Shown here one piece after another: positions 43,535 to 55,500 of a stretch of 64,000 bases of DNA. This stretch comes from Roridomyces roridus. Lineage: Eukaryota > Basidiomycota > Agaricomycetes > Agaricales > Mycenaceae. The position numbers and the translations under genes were made by a program. Where the stretch lies: the NCBI GenBank assembly GCA_029378245.1, contig JARKIF010000030.1:62001-126000 (forward strand), read 5' to 3'. Under the pieces are notes generated by a model. The model saw nothing but the letters and a program-made list of their open reading frames with translations, was not told where the DNA came from and made no database searches. The stretch's first letter is position 1. Every line of letters starts with the position of its first letter.

Positions 43535-43920
43535 AAGATGTCCTCCCTGGAAATTCTCGTGCCGCCGCTCGCCACCTGGAGCATCCGATGGCTGCTGCGT
43601 CGCTAGCTCCACTTTCTAAGACCAGTGACAGTGTTTGCCTTGCTCTGTCTCTTCGGCTTCCCTATTGTACTCGGAGTCCGCTGCTCAAGCTGTCCGGGGA
43701 GCAATCTTGCCACCACGGGGGCCTTCTTCTATTGGCGGAATGGATTTCCTGAGTCCTAGTCAAAGGGCTCAAGAATTCGAAGATACCCTAAGTATCCCCG
43801 GGGCGATTTATGGAAGTACGTCTGCCCTGTCTTTCTCCGGATGTAGATGCAGTGCTCACTGGCTGGCTTCTTGGCAAATTCCACTGTTCCATGACTCGCC
43901 CGTTCTTCAGATAAATAAAG
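43535..43920 (+). repeat. Dispersed repeat/gene relic, related to 51170-51430
   Basis: It starts ATGTCCTCCCTGGAAATTCT and shares many blocks with 51170-51430 (same strand), including GGGGAGCAATCTTG and the GCCACCTGG..GCATCCGATGGCT block. Frames are broken differently in the two copies. The ancestral product is unknown. Confidence 0.55.
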
Positions 43921-44186
43921 GAAGGCTTGTGCCGCGAGGCCCGTTATATACATATCAATGCGGAGTGCACCTTCGACACGCTGGCGGATGCGGTGGACGA
44001 TGAGGAATGGGAGGAAGACGTTGTGCCGCAAACGAAGCGGTGTCTTACCGTGTCTATACCCACCTTGTAGGTGTATCGCATCTAGATCCTGGCGTGAAAG
44101 GAATGTAAGAAGTGCATGGCGATGACACTTTTTGAACCCAATGTAAGTAGGATAAGGCCATTCCAAAAAATAGTATGTATATGTTA

Positions 44187-45040
44187 TTACAGACGAGCTT
44201 TTTCAGCACGAATCTTCTCCTGCGCCATCCGCTCCCTTGCAGCAATATTGTTGGGGAATGCGGTTGAATTTAAATCGGCCGCAATCATGGCCAAGAATTG
44301 TTGATGGATTTTGGTCGGAATGGGCACCCACATGATCAAACCGTCGGCCTTGTTAACCCACGACCCGTCAAGTTGGCGTACCGTCGGCGCTTGAAAACAG
44401 CGTGCAGTGCCAGCGCGACTTCCATATGTGTTGGACCGTGCGTGACCGAACCCAAAGTGGAACACATCTCCGTCCCCCCTGAAAAACCATGATGCTGTGT
44501 TCCGAATTGGAAGGGTATGTGGTGCACGCACCTGCCACGGCCCATGGCGTTCCAGCGAAAGACACCGTCGTCCCAGGATTTGTAAAATGTTTGTTCAAAT
44601 GTTTGTTCTTTGGCTATGCGGAGCGATATGGGATTGCAAATTGCGTAGAAACGTTTGGCGTGTTCGTACTGTCTGCCCTCTTTGACGGACTTTTGCATTG
44701 CAGCAGCTACCGCGCCGATCGAACAGGCTTCCTGTGTCGAAAGAGTCGGTGTGTAGACGTGAAGGACATTGTTGCCAGCGGCGGAATAGCCCGGAGCACG
44801 CCAGTCGCCGGGTTTGAGATAGTCGGGGTTCTTTATGCCGCGAGACTGAAGACAGTTGGTAGCTTATGGATGCCAAAAAGAAGGATGGCTTACAGTAACA
44901 ATGCTGATGACTTGGGATTGGGCCTCTTCGAGGCGGGTGCTGAACCTTTCGCTCTGTTTCTTGTTCATTTCTACAGCATCCAGTAGAGCAAAATCTTCAA
45001 TCTTAAGTTCAGTTTCTGGGTGGATAAGTACATACATACC
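44187..45040 (-). CDS. Hypothetical protein, unknown family
   Basis: I infer at least three exons on the minus strand: about 45015-44894, 44845-44532 and 44478-44187, with GT-AG introns and matched phases. The first encodes a charged helix (ALLDAVEMNKKQSERF). The second has PDYLKPGDWRAPGYS and EQTFYKSWDDGVFRW. The third has CFQAPTVRQLDGSWVNK, DGLIMWVP and a helical Lys/Arg-rich end (RMAQEKIRAEKARL). The start is uncertain: an ATG reading MYVLIHPETELK may be the start, or more exons may lie upstream. I do not recognise the family. Phase agreement and protein-like composition argue that it is real. Confidence 0.55.
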
Positions 45041-45926
45041 CGGCAGACAACGAGGATATACAAGACGAGGACATGACATACATTGAGACAAGGCACATAG
45101 ATCTAAGAGAAACGGCACATTCAGGGAATGAGCCGTGTTTCAACGAGATGTGGCACATCCCCGTGGGATTGCCGATCAAAGCAATCAGACCACAAGCGGA
45201 TCACGTCAATGGCTTCTCTGAGTCCTCTCTCCCGACTACCATCTGCCCACCCAGGACGCCAACACCGTCGTTGGCCATGTCATCGGGTGAAGCTTTCCTG
45301 CTGGAGGTGGGGCCGCTTTCGCCAATGCTCGCTCGCCACGCTGGTCGTTTGATCGGGTACACAAGGCTGGAACGCCGCAGACGCGGTACATGATGGATAG
45401 GAACGTGCAGAAGACATAGTATCAACGGGTAAGTTTCATTTGATTTCATCTTCGTTTGGCGTTCGGATGGATGGTTGGTGGCTGGCGCGAGGTGGGATCG
45501 GCGGACGGGCGGACGACGCGGCGGGCGTCACTTCCTGTGGGCCTATCGTCGTTTCTACTGGTCGTTTTTGGGGCCGCAACGCTTGACAAACATTGTGATG
45601 CCTTTTCTGTGGAGCGCGACTCCCTTGCCCTCCGTCCGCGTCGTCCATTTCGGGTGCGGCGTCGGCTCGTTCTATCTACATACTACTTAGCCGTTTACGA
45701 TTGGTTTAAGATGCTCTAAATTTCATATTCTCGTTCCAATCCCGCTGTTAAGCCTCCCCGCTCTGGGTGGACTCGGTTCGTTCGTTTGCTCTGCACATGC
45801 TCAGGATTCCCATGTGTAGGTACTTAGGTCCTTGGAACATGAAGCCCAAATTTGATCGACGACGAAAGCAGGCCAAATGTAGGCTGGTCGCGCTGGCACC
45901 GATGGGAGAGTGTGAGGTCCTGGTGG
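45041..45926. other. Intergenic, short inverted duplicate only
   Basis: About 60 bp at 45098-45160 (GAGCCGTGTTTC.. with GAGAAACG) recurs in reverse complement near 46240-46310. No gene is supported; open frames near 45440-45690 are Arg/Gly-rich and overlap on both strands. Confidence 0.4.
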
Positions 45927-46230
45927 TGTAAGACCCCGCAAGAAGTCGTCAAGAAACCAAGTAGTGTCGCACAGGTGAGTGGATGAGTTGTTGGATTCAA
46001 GAAACTTGTCTACTCTACTAAAACTACACTATCTTATATACTATTAGCTGTACAATAATGTAACCTAAACGAGAACAAGAGACGGCTACGCGTCTCCTCG
46101 GGCCGATGACACACGTCATCTCGGCAAGCTGCGGATAAGCCGCGGAAGCGGCTTGTACGCGTAACTCTGAACGCGTCGCCTCCGGCCGGCCATCAACGGA
46201 TCAAACCGTGCCGAAGGTTCAACCCTTACA
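45927..46230. mobile_element. Candidate solo LTR
   Basis: A 304-bp segment runs from TGTAAGACCCC to CAACCCTTACA, with the inverted TGTAAG/CTTACA ends of an LTR. The interior has a TATA-like TTATATACTATT and three consecutive small hairpins (GAGACGG..GTCTC, GATGACACACGTCATC, AAGCCGCGGAAGCGGCTT), as seen in some fungal copia LTRs. No matching target duplication flanks it and no second copy is in the window. Confidence 0.45.
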
Positions 46231-46675
46231 GAGAGACATCCACAGGGAATGACTCCGAATGAGCCGCATCTGACGTGAAACACGGCTCATTATCAGAATG
46301 AGTCGTTTCTCTCGAACGCGTGCATGACGATGTGCCGCCTCTTAATGTATGTGACGGCCGTATCTCGTGTATCCCGGCAGACAACGGCCGGGGAAGGCTA
46401 ACAGCGAAGTGGTTCAACGAAACAAAGTGTGCCTACGCCCCACTCCGGCAGTCCAATCCGGGCCATTACTGATAGATGTTTTACATTGAGCCACTGGCAG
46501 GTGCGGAAAGTGTCGCATATGTACACGCAGATGGAAAAGTGGGACGGAGCGCCAATTTCAGCATTAACAGCGCGAAATCAACTTACCTCTTGATTCCATG
46601 CCCAACATATTATTACGAGCAAAATAACTCGGGGTCTAGCAGCGCAGACCATTTCAGTCTTTGCAGTAAGCCAGG

Positions 46676-46850
46676 GTAAGGTAGCTGCCATGCACGTACG
46701 GTTAACCTCAGGTCACGGGGACACACCATATATGGCAGGTTTGGTTGCCAGGTGCCAGCGGATTGCCAGCAGAACAATGCAAACCTGCCATATATAGACT
46801 GTCCCCGTGACCTTGACAGGTGAACCGTACGTGCATGTCCTCTACCTTAC
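46676..46850. repeat. Foldback element (175 bp)
   Basis: The arms GTAAGGTAG..CATGCACGTACGG..GGTCACGGGGACA..CCATATATGGCAGGTTTG and their reverse complement surround about 35 bp. The arms are about 70 bp each with a few mismatches. The transcript or single strand would form a very stable hairpin. Confidence 0.75.
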
Positions 46851-47434
46851 CACTTGGAGGATATCGCACCACTTGTTCATGCAATCGAATTCAGTACGAA
46901 CAGAACGAAATATTAATGCAAAGGCCACAATGAGGGAAGACTCACTTCCGAGTCCTGCTTCGGTTCGCGTGAATCGAGAATCAACACGTTGCGGGACGCC
47001 GCATAACACGCCCTTAATGTCTTCTCCTGGGCGGCAGGCCATAATTTAAAAGTCAATCCAGCGGAAATGCTCCAGTTTTGAGCTGGCTGCTGGGTGAAGA
47101 ACTGCGGATCTCCTCAGAATTCGGGTGACATTGGGGATAGGGTCACTCACTGGTAGTGCTTAGATGAGCAGCTGGTACTAATAGCACTCAAAATTGGCAC
47201 GCCCGAGCGCGACGTCATTGACACCACGAGCGTCACGAGTACTATCAACGAAATGGTTGAACATTGGCGAACATGGACTCTGACCGAAAGGAGACTGGCG
47301 TTCCTGAAAACCTGCGCGTGTTAAATAATTAGAACCCGACGCGACATCAAGAACGGAGAGATCAAAGGGAATCGGAAGTGCATAAATCAAATCGACGATG
47401 ATCGCCCACTGGCAGGCACAGACATTCTAAGATG
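46851..47434. other. No supported gene
   Basis: Minus-strand frames read protein-like pieces (KGVLCGVPQRVDSRF near 46990, LPIPFDLSVLDVASGSN near 47340, the latter vaguely like a methyltransferase motif), but they are not joined by splice sites I trust. They may be relics. Confidence 0.35.
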
Positions 47435-47436
47435 TA

Positions 47437-48199
47437 CAGTCGTTTTCAAAACTATATACGGGTTTTGATCCTCCGCTCCATGAAGATCTTTGTTGACCGT
47501 TGTATGTCGGCGAGTCTGCTTCTGTCCGCTTTTGGCAGCCGCATACTCCACTCGACTCCACGCTTCAATTCCATGGCTGTGCGGCTGCTCCGGACGGCGT
47601 ATCCTCTTCTGCTCTACGATACAGTCGTTTTCAAAACTATATACGGGTTTTGATCCCCCGCTCCATGAAGATCTTTGTTGACCGTTGTATGTCGGCGAGT
47701 CTGCTTCTGCTCTCCCACTGGCCCCACCGGCCCCACTATTTTGCGTCATACGCCGCTTCGCGGTGGCATGACTCCAAGAATACTCTCTAGTACTTACTAC
47801 TCCACCATCGTTGCTACGTAGTTATAGGTGGACTGCTCACGCCCTGCTGTATGGTTCCTCATGGACTCAAATTCTTTGCCCTACCCCGTACTCACGCGTA
47901 CTACCGCGAACACACGGCTTGCTTCCTGCGAGGCGTGGCACTGTAGTAGAGAAGTACGACTTGTTTCTTGATCTCATGGGGGAGCTTCTTGCGGGTGCCT
48001 CGAGCCATGGGTGATATCGTAGAGCAGAAGAGGATACGCCGTCCGGAGCAGCCGCACAGCCATGGAATTGAAGCGTGGAGTCGAGTGGAGTATGCGGCTG
48101 CCAAAAGCGGACAGAAGCAGACTCGCCGACATACAACGGTCAACAAAGATCTTCATGGAGCGGGGGATCAAAACCCGTATATAGTTTTGAAAACGACTG
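47437..48199 (-). mobile_element. Tc1/mariner-like element with ~185-bp inverted repeats
   Basis: CAGTCGTTTTCAAAACTATA (47437 onward) and its reverse complement (to 48199) are flanked by TA on both sides (47435-47436, 48200-48201). The inverted ends extend about 185 bp with very few differences. The left end is followed by a second, partial copy of the same terminus (from about 47633), also preceded by TA. A minus-strand frame beginning MARGTRKKLPHEIKKQVVLL near 48009 resembles the N-terminal helix-turn-helix start of a transposase but stops after about 40 residues. It is therefore a deleted, non-autonomous copy. Confidence 0.75.
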
Positions 48200-48201
48200 T
48201 A

Positions 48202-49453
48202 AGCTAGACCCTGACTAGTGCAAATAAGATTGAGATGAGTTGGAGCAAAGTTGGAGATAACAGTACTTATCGGCAGCCAAAGAATTTCGTGGACTTGGCT
48301 CAACTGCAGGAAATAGTGGGCGTTGAAGGAGTCGGAAGGACTGCCGAGATCGAGACGCGTGAGATCAAGCAGCGGGGTCTTGATAGTCTCTCGTAGACAG
48401 ACGCTTCATCAAATCACCTCGTACCTCGGTGTGATGAAGGGTCTTGAGGATTTTGCCATTTTTCATGACTTTGGAGGCGAGAATATTCCCAGCGGACGGT
48501 AGCCTGGAGCAGAAGTTTTGGTTTTGGTCAACAGAAAGATGGCTATGAGCTATTGGGCTGAGTTAGCCGCTAGCCGTCTCGCAACAGAAGACAAGGTCGG
48601 AACCCAGAGATGTGTGTGGCAAAGTGAGAAATTGAGGGGAAAGGTCATATGTGGAGTCGAAAGTCCACATCGCCGAGGAGACGCATAGTATGTCCCGGCA
48701 CGTCTGAATACAGGACTCTGTCGAAAAGGGTTGTACATCAGTCAGCAGCTGTCAGCTGAGCGTGCGTGCTAGCATTTGAGAGAAATTCCAGAGACTCCGA
48801 GGTTGAGAGAGGAGCTGTAGGGGATGCAATGCAGCTTGCATCGAGGAGCTGATTGGTGTAAAACAAAGTGCCGCCGGTCCAGAAGTTCGAATGCGCTCGC
48901 CAGTCGGCCGCGAGTTGAGCGCGCGCAGCAGAAAATCCGTCATGGTGAGAAAGACAAAGACCAGGGTCAGGCCGCACTGCCGCCGCAGGCGCCCGCGGTG
49001 ACTGTGGTGATGATCATGATCTGGCCACACTCGGATCAGGATTTGAACCTACCTCAGATGCTGGTTGAATTCAAGTGGAAGAGAGACAGTCCACACATAC
49101 TCAATACATTTATTGGCGCGCATATGCATTGGGAGAGGGGTGAAGGAAGAACTGTCCACCGGTGTTCATTCAAGCATCCGGCGGAAACGGAGACGGAGTG
49201 GATCCAGACCCATATCACCTTTCTCCCGTCACGGACATCGTGGCTCGTGCCGCATGTTAGTAGCATCGACCGCTCAGATGTTGGGCTCAAACCTGCGGTG
49301 CTGAAATTTAACTCGGCTCGCTGCAGAGTGCCTTTGGAACGACAGAAAAGCTGGTTGTCAACTAAGCTCGTGAAGCTTTGAAGCGAGGCACATCTCGGCA
49401 TGGCAATCAATCAATTACAAGCACTGCCACTGATGGACAAAAACGAAGATGCC
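48202..49453. other. No confident gene
   Basis: The minus strand has a protein-like stretch directly right of the mariner-like element (LTRLDLGSPSDSFNAHYFLQ near 48340), possibly part of a Leu-rich F-box relic. A 185-codon plus-strand frame (48824-49381) is open but has no domain and overlaps a minus frame of equal quality. I assign nothing. Confidence 0.35.
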
Positions 49454-50579
49454 TTAGGTAGCCAAACCTAAAGGTTCAGCAATTACACGCGTGATAGGCA
49501 CAGCAAGGCAGCGGTTCATGGTTGTGACCAAATAAGCGCCGAAAGCGTCCTGTGGGGAAGTGCGCTTTGTAGAGCCTCCGGACTGACCCGCCCACGCGTC
49601 CGCAACATGGCACAGCTGTTCGAGCTGCTCTGAACTGAAGTATAAATCCACGCAAGTCGTCAATTCCCGCGCGGCAATATCGATCTTGGCACGTCGTTCT
49701 CGGGATGGGATCTCCTTGAGAAAGTCCACATGACGGGTCATGAATGTATCGGTATCGGGGTTGTCGTTGAATTCGGCGGGAGGTTGTGGGATTTGATATT
49801 TTTCGTATGTCGGTCGACCTATGGATGGCTCCTTGCCTTGATAGTATTGAGACCAGGCACCGATAAGCTGTGTGATCAAATCTCCGTCACCTGTACAACC
49901 ATGAACATCCATTGAGTAGTTGGATGCTGAAACCAACCTAGAATGTGACTGTATGATAACCCAATCACAGACTCATTTGTCTCGGAGCAATAGGTGACCT
50001 TGATCTTCACCAAAGGCTCGTCCCAATCAGGCTCCCCCGCACACGAAAGATCGTTGGAAACTGGATCAATGATCTCGGTCGGCGTGAAAGAGAGGTCGGG
50101 GTGGAGATTCAGTGGTTCTTCAGTTGTCTGAAAACGGACTGGAATACCCCGCTTGCCGGCATCGAGCTGTGGAATGGGAATCATTCGACACTGCGAGAAT
50201 AGGGCACAAAGGTTGGTACATACCCACCAATCACCGCCTTTAATCCTCAATCTCGCGGTGACATGTGGGCAATAGTCCAGCGTGTCGCGAAGCGCTGCAA
50301 TCAAACGCTCGTTGTCGAACCTGCCGGGGACAAAGTGCGACACATCAATCTGGGTTATTTATTCAAGCTTGGTTTTCATGGGTTGAGCTAAACGGCACCG
50401 ACTGGGAAATTTGTGATCCGATCGATTCCAGCCACAGGCAGTGGAAACAGCTTGGCATTGTCCGTCTTGTGAGGGAGAACCCATACTAGTAGCAGCAAAA
50501 GAAAATTGATGAGAGTTTGCCAGTTGTGCTGTGAGCACGCACCGGTCAGTCGCTGTGGAGCTGAGCTCTCGCCCTCCAT
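49454..50579 (-). CDS. BAHD-type acyltransferase, C-terminally shortened
   Basis: I infer four exons: 50579-50543, 50485-50403, 50349-49938 and 49890-49454, encoding 322 residues. The N-terminus (PLPVAGIDRI, then VSHFVPGRFDNERLIAALRD) and the HxxxD active-site motif in SYSHILGDGD fit the transferase family PF02458, which moves acyl groups from CoA thioesters to alcohols or amines. An intron separates the His from the Asp of the motif. Family members usually run to 450-500 residues and have a DFGWG structural motif near the end; here the protein stops after AYLVTTMNRCLAVPITRV.. without it. Either a further exon was missed or the gene is truncated and probably inactive. Confidence 0.7.
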
Positions 50580-51169
50580 GAGTTAGGCTGCAGGTTTGGA
50601 CCCAGCTGGCAGCATGGTGCCTCTAAATGCTGGTCCTGGAGCGAGTAGAATACTGCTATAGCCGCGCACACCGGAAGGCCTTTGCGATGGATACGGAATA
50701 AACAAGGAGTCCGAAAAACGTCGCTATGAGGAAGCGAGACTGGGGCAGTGACGCCAAGCATATCTGTTCATTCCGGTGAAACCCGCGCTATAAACAGGAG
50801 TAAACTCCGCAGACGGAGAAGGTGTTACAGGGCGGAAATCGGTGATGCGGTGCCGAGGATTGAACGAGGGGAGTCAGGACACAGCAGCATTGCTGCGAGA
50901 TTTCGAAGATGGTGCACTCCAAATCCACTGGCGGCAGCCTTGGATCTAGAGAGTGCATGCCAGGGAGTGCCATCCAGAACTTCAAAGAACTTTATGTAAG
51001 AAGAGACTGAGGCAACAAAAGATCGACGACGACTAGGCAACGAGTCAAAATACTGGCCGGCCGGCGTCACGGTGGTGCGGAGTCAAGAGAGCGGGAGCCG
51101 TGGCATGGATTCGGCGCACTGAACATAAGCACCAGGGCGCCCCATGCAGGATCATCTACCCGTCAAAGA
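50580..51169. other. Intergenic, nothing recognised
   Basis: Upstream region of the acyltransferase-like gene. No supported coding region or repeat. Confidence 0.4.
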
Positions 51170-51910
51170 AAGATGTCCTCCCTGAAAATCTCGTGCCGCC
51201 GCCGGCCACCTGGGCATCCGATGGCTCTTGCGCCGCTAGCTCTACTTTCCAAGACCGTTGTTTGCCTGACTCTGTGTCTTGCCAACTCTTGAGGGTTCAT
51301 CGTACTCACTCTCACTTCAAGCCATCGCCGATGAATGTGCGGAGTGGGTGCGGGGAGCAATCTTGCTGCCACTGCGTCCGACTTCGATCGTCAGAATGGA
51401 TCTCATACTCCTCCCGTGCCATGACCCGCCCGTTCCTCAAGCGGGACCGCGTGAGCTTTCACTTTGAGCTTCTTGACAAGCACGCTTTGGTTGCCGTCGC
51501 ACAACTCAGGTGACATTCGAAGCGGCCGCTGGCAGAGGGTCTTCCCGTTGATTTTCAAGTCGGTACGAGATACAATTTTTTTCAACCCTCAGCGAATCGA
51601 ATCTTGACAGGAATCCGACCTCGTCGCGCGTTTCACGATCCCTCTCCATCCGAACGACTTCTGGATGGATCGCATGAACGACTTGGAGCCTATGGGCGCT
51701 ATCCGGGCGTTTGAAGTTTCCTAGGCGGGAATCGCGAAAAATGGGGTGTCCACGTTCCGGTCCAAGGACGTCACGGTTGATTTGAGGTGCGTACGCGTTT
51801 CTTTCTCTCTTTGACTTGAGTTGGGTAAGTACAGGGTGGTTTTGAATTATTACTAGGTCGAAGGCTCGAAACTTCAAGAGCACGGTACTTCATTTCGAAG
51901 AAGTTATCTT
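51170..51910 (+). pseudogene. Decayed gene, partly matching 43535-43920
   Basis: The first 260 bp match the relic at 43535 but with deletions that break the frame. Farther on, exon-like pieces read FHFELLDKHALVAVAQL, SGRWQRVFPLIFKS and (after a GT-AG intron at about 51565-51611) ARFTIPLHPNDFWMDRMND, then an in-frame TAG (about 51721) before a further conserved-looking piece. No family is recognised. Several breaks make a working gene unlikely. Confidence 0.5.
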
Positions 51911-51940
51911 GTCGACTCGTATGGGTGCGTGAAGAAGAAA

Positions 51941-52551
51941 TAGGGACGGTCAGAGTGCGCCGTTTCGAGGTCGTTTCACAAGGCGTTTCATGAGGCGTTT
52001 CTGGGATTTGATCGTGACGAGAATCGTGGGAGAAACGACCCCAACTCTGACCGACCCACTTTCTGAAGTCGTTTCTCAGTCGTTTCTGCTTCGTTCACGA
52101 CATCTGTATTTTGACCTTATCTTTCCGTTTTCATGATGTGTCACGCCCGCCGCTGCCCACCGCAGTGAGAACGCGGAAAAACTTCTCAAGAAATATCTTT
52201 GCTATCACAAAGGGCGACGACGACGAGATTCATTCCGTGCCCGGCTCGGCAAGTTGGGTTTGTCCAGAACAGCGCGCTTGGGTCGGCGGTGGTGGACATG
52301 ACAGATAAGACTGGGCAGCGCCGCGGCGGAGGCGGGATTTGTCAGCGAGAAACGATGTAAACAAAAGAAACACGAGAAACGGAAACGGGTGTAAAAGCGA
52401 CTCCGGAGTCGCTTCTGCAATTCCAGTCGTTTCAGGTCGTTTCTCGTTTCTCCCACGATTCTGTCATCAAGAATCGAGTTTTGAAACGACTCAAAATCGA
52501 CATCAGAATCGACCGAGAAACGACCCCAGAAACGCACTCTGACCGTCCCTA
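51941..52551. mobile_element. MITE with GAAACGA/TCGTTTC repeats, next to the ABC transporter start
   Basis: TAGGGACGGTCAGAGTGCG (51941) and its inverse CGCACTCTGACCGTCCCTA (to 52551) end the element, so it could have inserted at a TA. The subterminal regions are full of GAAACGAC/TCGTTTC units. There is no transposase. The right end is only 20 bp from the ABC transporter ATG, so the element forms its 5' UTR or proximal promoter. Confidence 0.75.
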
Positions 52552-52571
52552 ATGGTTCACGTGACCGCTCC

Positions 52572-55500
52572 ATGGCAGCTTTCGGCCCGTCCAAGTGTGG
52601 GAAAGCGGCGTCTTATCTGTGGAGCGGGGCGGCCCGATCATTGCGGTCTTGGATTCCCGACTCGGAAGAATCACCGCTGCGCCGCCACAACGCCACCTAC
52701 GCAGCGCTGCGTGCGCAGCCTGTTTATCCTCGCTATAAGCATCATCTCCACCGACTCTTGGCGGCTCTCATGGCTCCCCATGACCTTTTCCTCATTCCTG
52801 CTGCCTCAACGGCCGTTTCAGCATCGCTTCTCGCTCTCAAAACTCTGGTGAGGGTGCTCGGACTGGGTGGCACGCCCCCAGTTTCCTCCTCGGGAATGGG
52901 ACTCTCCATTTTACGCTACAGAGTGGCGCGTCTGCTCTGCTGCATTGGGCTCATCGCGTTCTCGATGGCCTCTTCGAGAAAGAGATTTTCGACGCGCGAG
53001 GGAATCCTCATCTTGCCATATGTACGTGTCACGTCGGTTTTAGTCTACGGATTCCTCAAAAAAAGTAGATCTACGCCACGGCGCTGGCTGCCTTTACCGT
53101 GAATCCCCGCAAAGCACGCAACGACCTCGTAGGACATGTCAATTTTGTTCTAGTTGCCACTCTCTGCGTGTACGGATATCGGGACATTCTGCCTCTCGGC
53201 ACCTTCACCCGTATGCCGCAAGACACCCACGAAGGCGTCTTCCTATGGGCTAAAATCGCACTTCTCTTCTTCACCGCCGTCGTGATTCCCATCTGCACGC
53301 CTAACCAATATATCCCCCTGGACCCTGCTGTGAGTCTATGAATCCGTCCATTGTGAAGTGCCTCATTCGGTTTAGAATCCGCAAAAGGACATCCACCCGG
53401 AGCAGACAGCGTCCATAATCTCCTTCTTGTCCTTTTCCTACTTGGATCGCATCATCCTTTTGGCATACAGCAAATCTGGTCTCGACGAAGACGAGATGCA
53501 CCCTCTCTGCGACTCGGATTACGCCATGCACCTCGTATCCAGAAGTTTCCCAGTGAGTATATACCCAGATTCGGCGCTCAGATTCCTTTAATGAGATTGC
53601 AGCATCTGGACAGTTTCCCCGGACGCAAAGGCCAACGTCACCGACACCTCTTCTTCGGGCTGATGCGCGTATTCTACTGGGAATTCACCATGATGGGCCT
53701 CTTGCTATTTCTCCGTGTCATCGCCAACTATTCTAGGTGAGTATTGCCTCTCTTGTGAGAATTACGTTGATACGTTGATATACTCCGCAAGCCCCGTCGC
53801 GATGAACCGCCTCCTACAATACATCGAAGCTCAAGGCCAAGATGCGGTCTTCCGCCCCTGGGTTTGGATCGCCGCCTTGTTCTTCGGGCCGGTCATCTCT
53901 GCGGTGCTCCATCAACTCTACATCTCTATTAGTGTACGTGCCAGTCTCTGTTCTTGATCATGGCGTCTTCAACGTCATAACAGGCAAGAGCAAACGTACA
54001 GTTCGAAGCCATTATTACACAACTTGTGTTTACTCATAGGTGGGAGTGCATTCTATTCACCTTACTAGCCTGACTCTTGTTAGTTTGCGAGTGAGACTCA
54101 AGGCGGAGTCGGCGGCTACAGAGGGCGAGGAGCCCGATACCGCTGCTGTTTCTTCTGAGGATGGCGATGATACGACGACACAAGCGAGCTCCTCCCCGAC
54201 ACAGTCCACTTCCGATGCTGGGAAGAAAGCAGCAGAGCCAATCAAGTCCGATGCCAGACAGGGCACGGCTATGCTGGGGAAGATAAATAACTTGGTAACC
54301 ACAGATCTGGGCAAGTAACATGCGCGAGAGCTCAATTCCTTCGGCTTATTCGTCTTATGCAGGCAACATATGTCAGTCGGGCACTCCGACTCCTCCTCTG
54401 GTGCTAACATGAACTCGAAAGCGGACAGCAAGGACTTTCTGATTCTTCTCATTTACGTCCCGTTTCAGCTGGCGTTGGGAATCTGGTTCTTGTATGTGGT
54501 ATTGGGATGGGCTGCCTGGGTGGGGTTGGCGTCTATCGTGTGAGTCCGAGTGTTCTTACTGCGTCTCCCCACTGAAAAGACTGTGTAGGCTTCTCGCGCC
54601 GGTACCTGGCTATAGTGTGTACATTTTCATTGCTGATGATTGTGAGCGCTTATGTGCACTCCAGTGGCCGGCCTCGTGCAGACTATCCAGCGCGAACGGC
54701 TCAAACGGACGGATGGCCGGGTTCAGAGCGTCAGTGAAGGTACGTGTATCCCCTCGTTAGATACTCAGTGAGTGAATCATCCGGGTAAGCCGTCAACGTC
54801 CTCCGGATGGTGAGTACCTTCAATGACGGTCAAGCATTCCAACTGACACGATGGACGCAGATCAAAATGTTCGGATGGGAAGGAAAGATGATGGATAGAA
54901 TTGACGGCAAGGTGGGCGTTGAGCTCTCATGAATTTGTTGCCGAAGCTGATCCTGGGTAGAGGGCCGAAGAGCTCGTCTGGATTCGCAAGCGCCGCATCA
55001 TAGATCTTTTATCCAACCTAGTCAATGTGCGCACTTTTCTTGCTCTTCCACCCGAAACTCATGAAGAATATTGCAGTTCCTGATACCCGTGGCCACCATG
55101 TGTGCCACGTATGGAACATAGTATGAGCTTTTCCCCGTTCACTGTATCCCACACTCACTTGGCATAGTGTCCGTTCACCTGCATTGAAATATGCCTTTCA
55201 AAGCTGATTATGGAGATAGACGCTGGTAATGAAACAGCCTCTCAACGCAAGCAAAGTGTTTTCCACCATGGCAATTTTCGACACCCTGAGAGAGTCAATC
55301 TCCCAGGTCTGCTACAACGGCTTGTTCTCAAATTTTACTCAACGTTTCTCAGATTACAGACTGGCTCAATCCGCTGGTGACTGCCAAAGTCAGTATGGAC
55401 CGAATCAACGAGTTTCTGACCAAGGTATCTAACTTGTTGGCATCGGCGGACTGGTTTACTGACGACAATACAGACTGAATTGTTGGATGCGTTTGATGAG

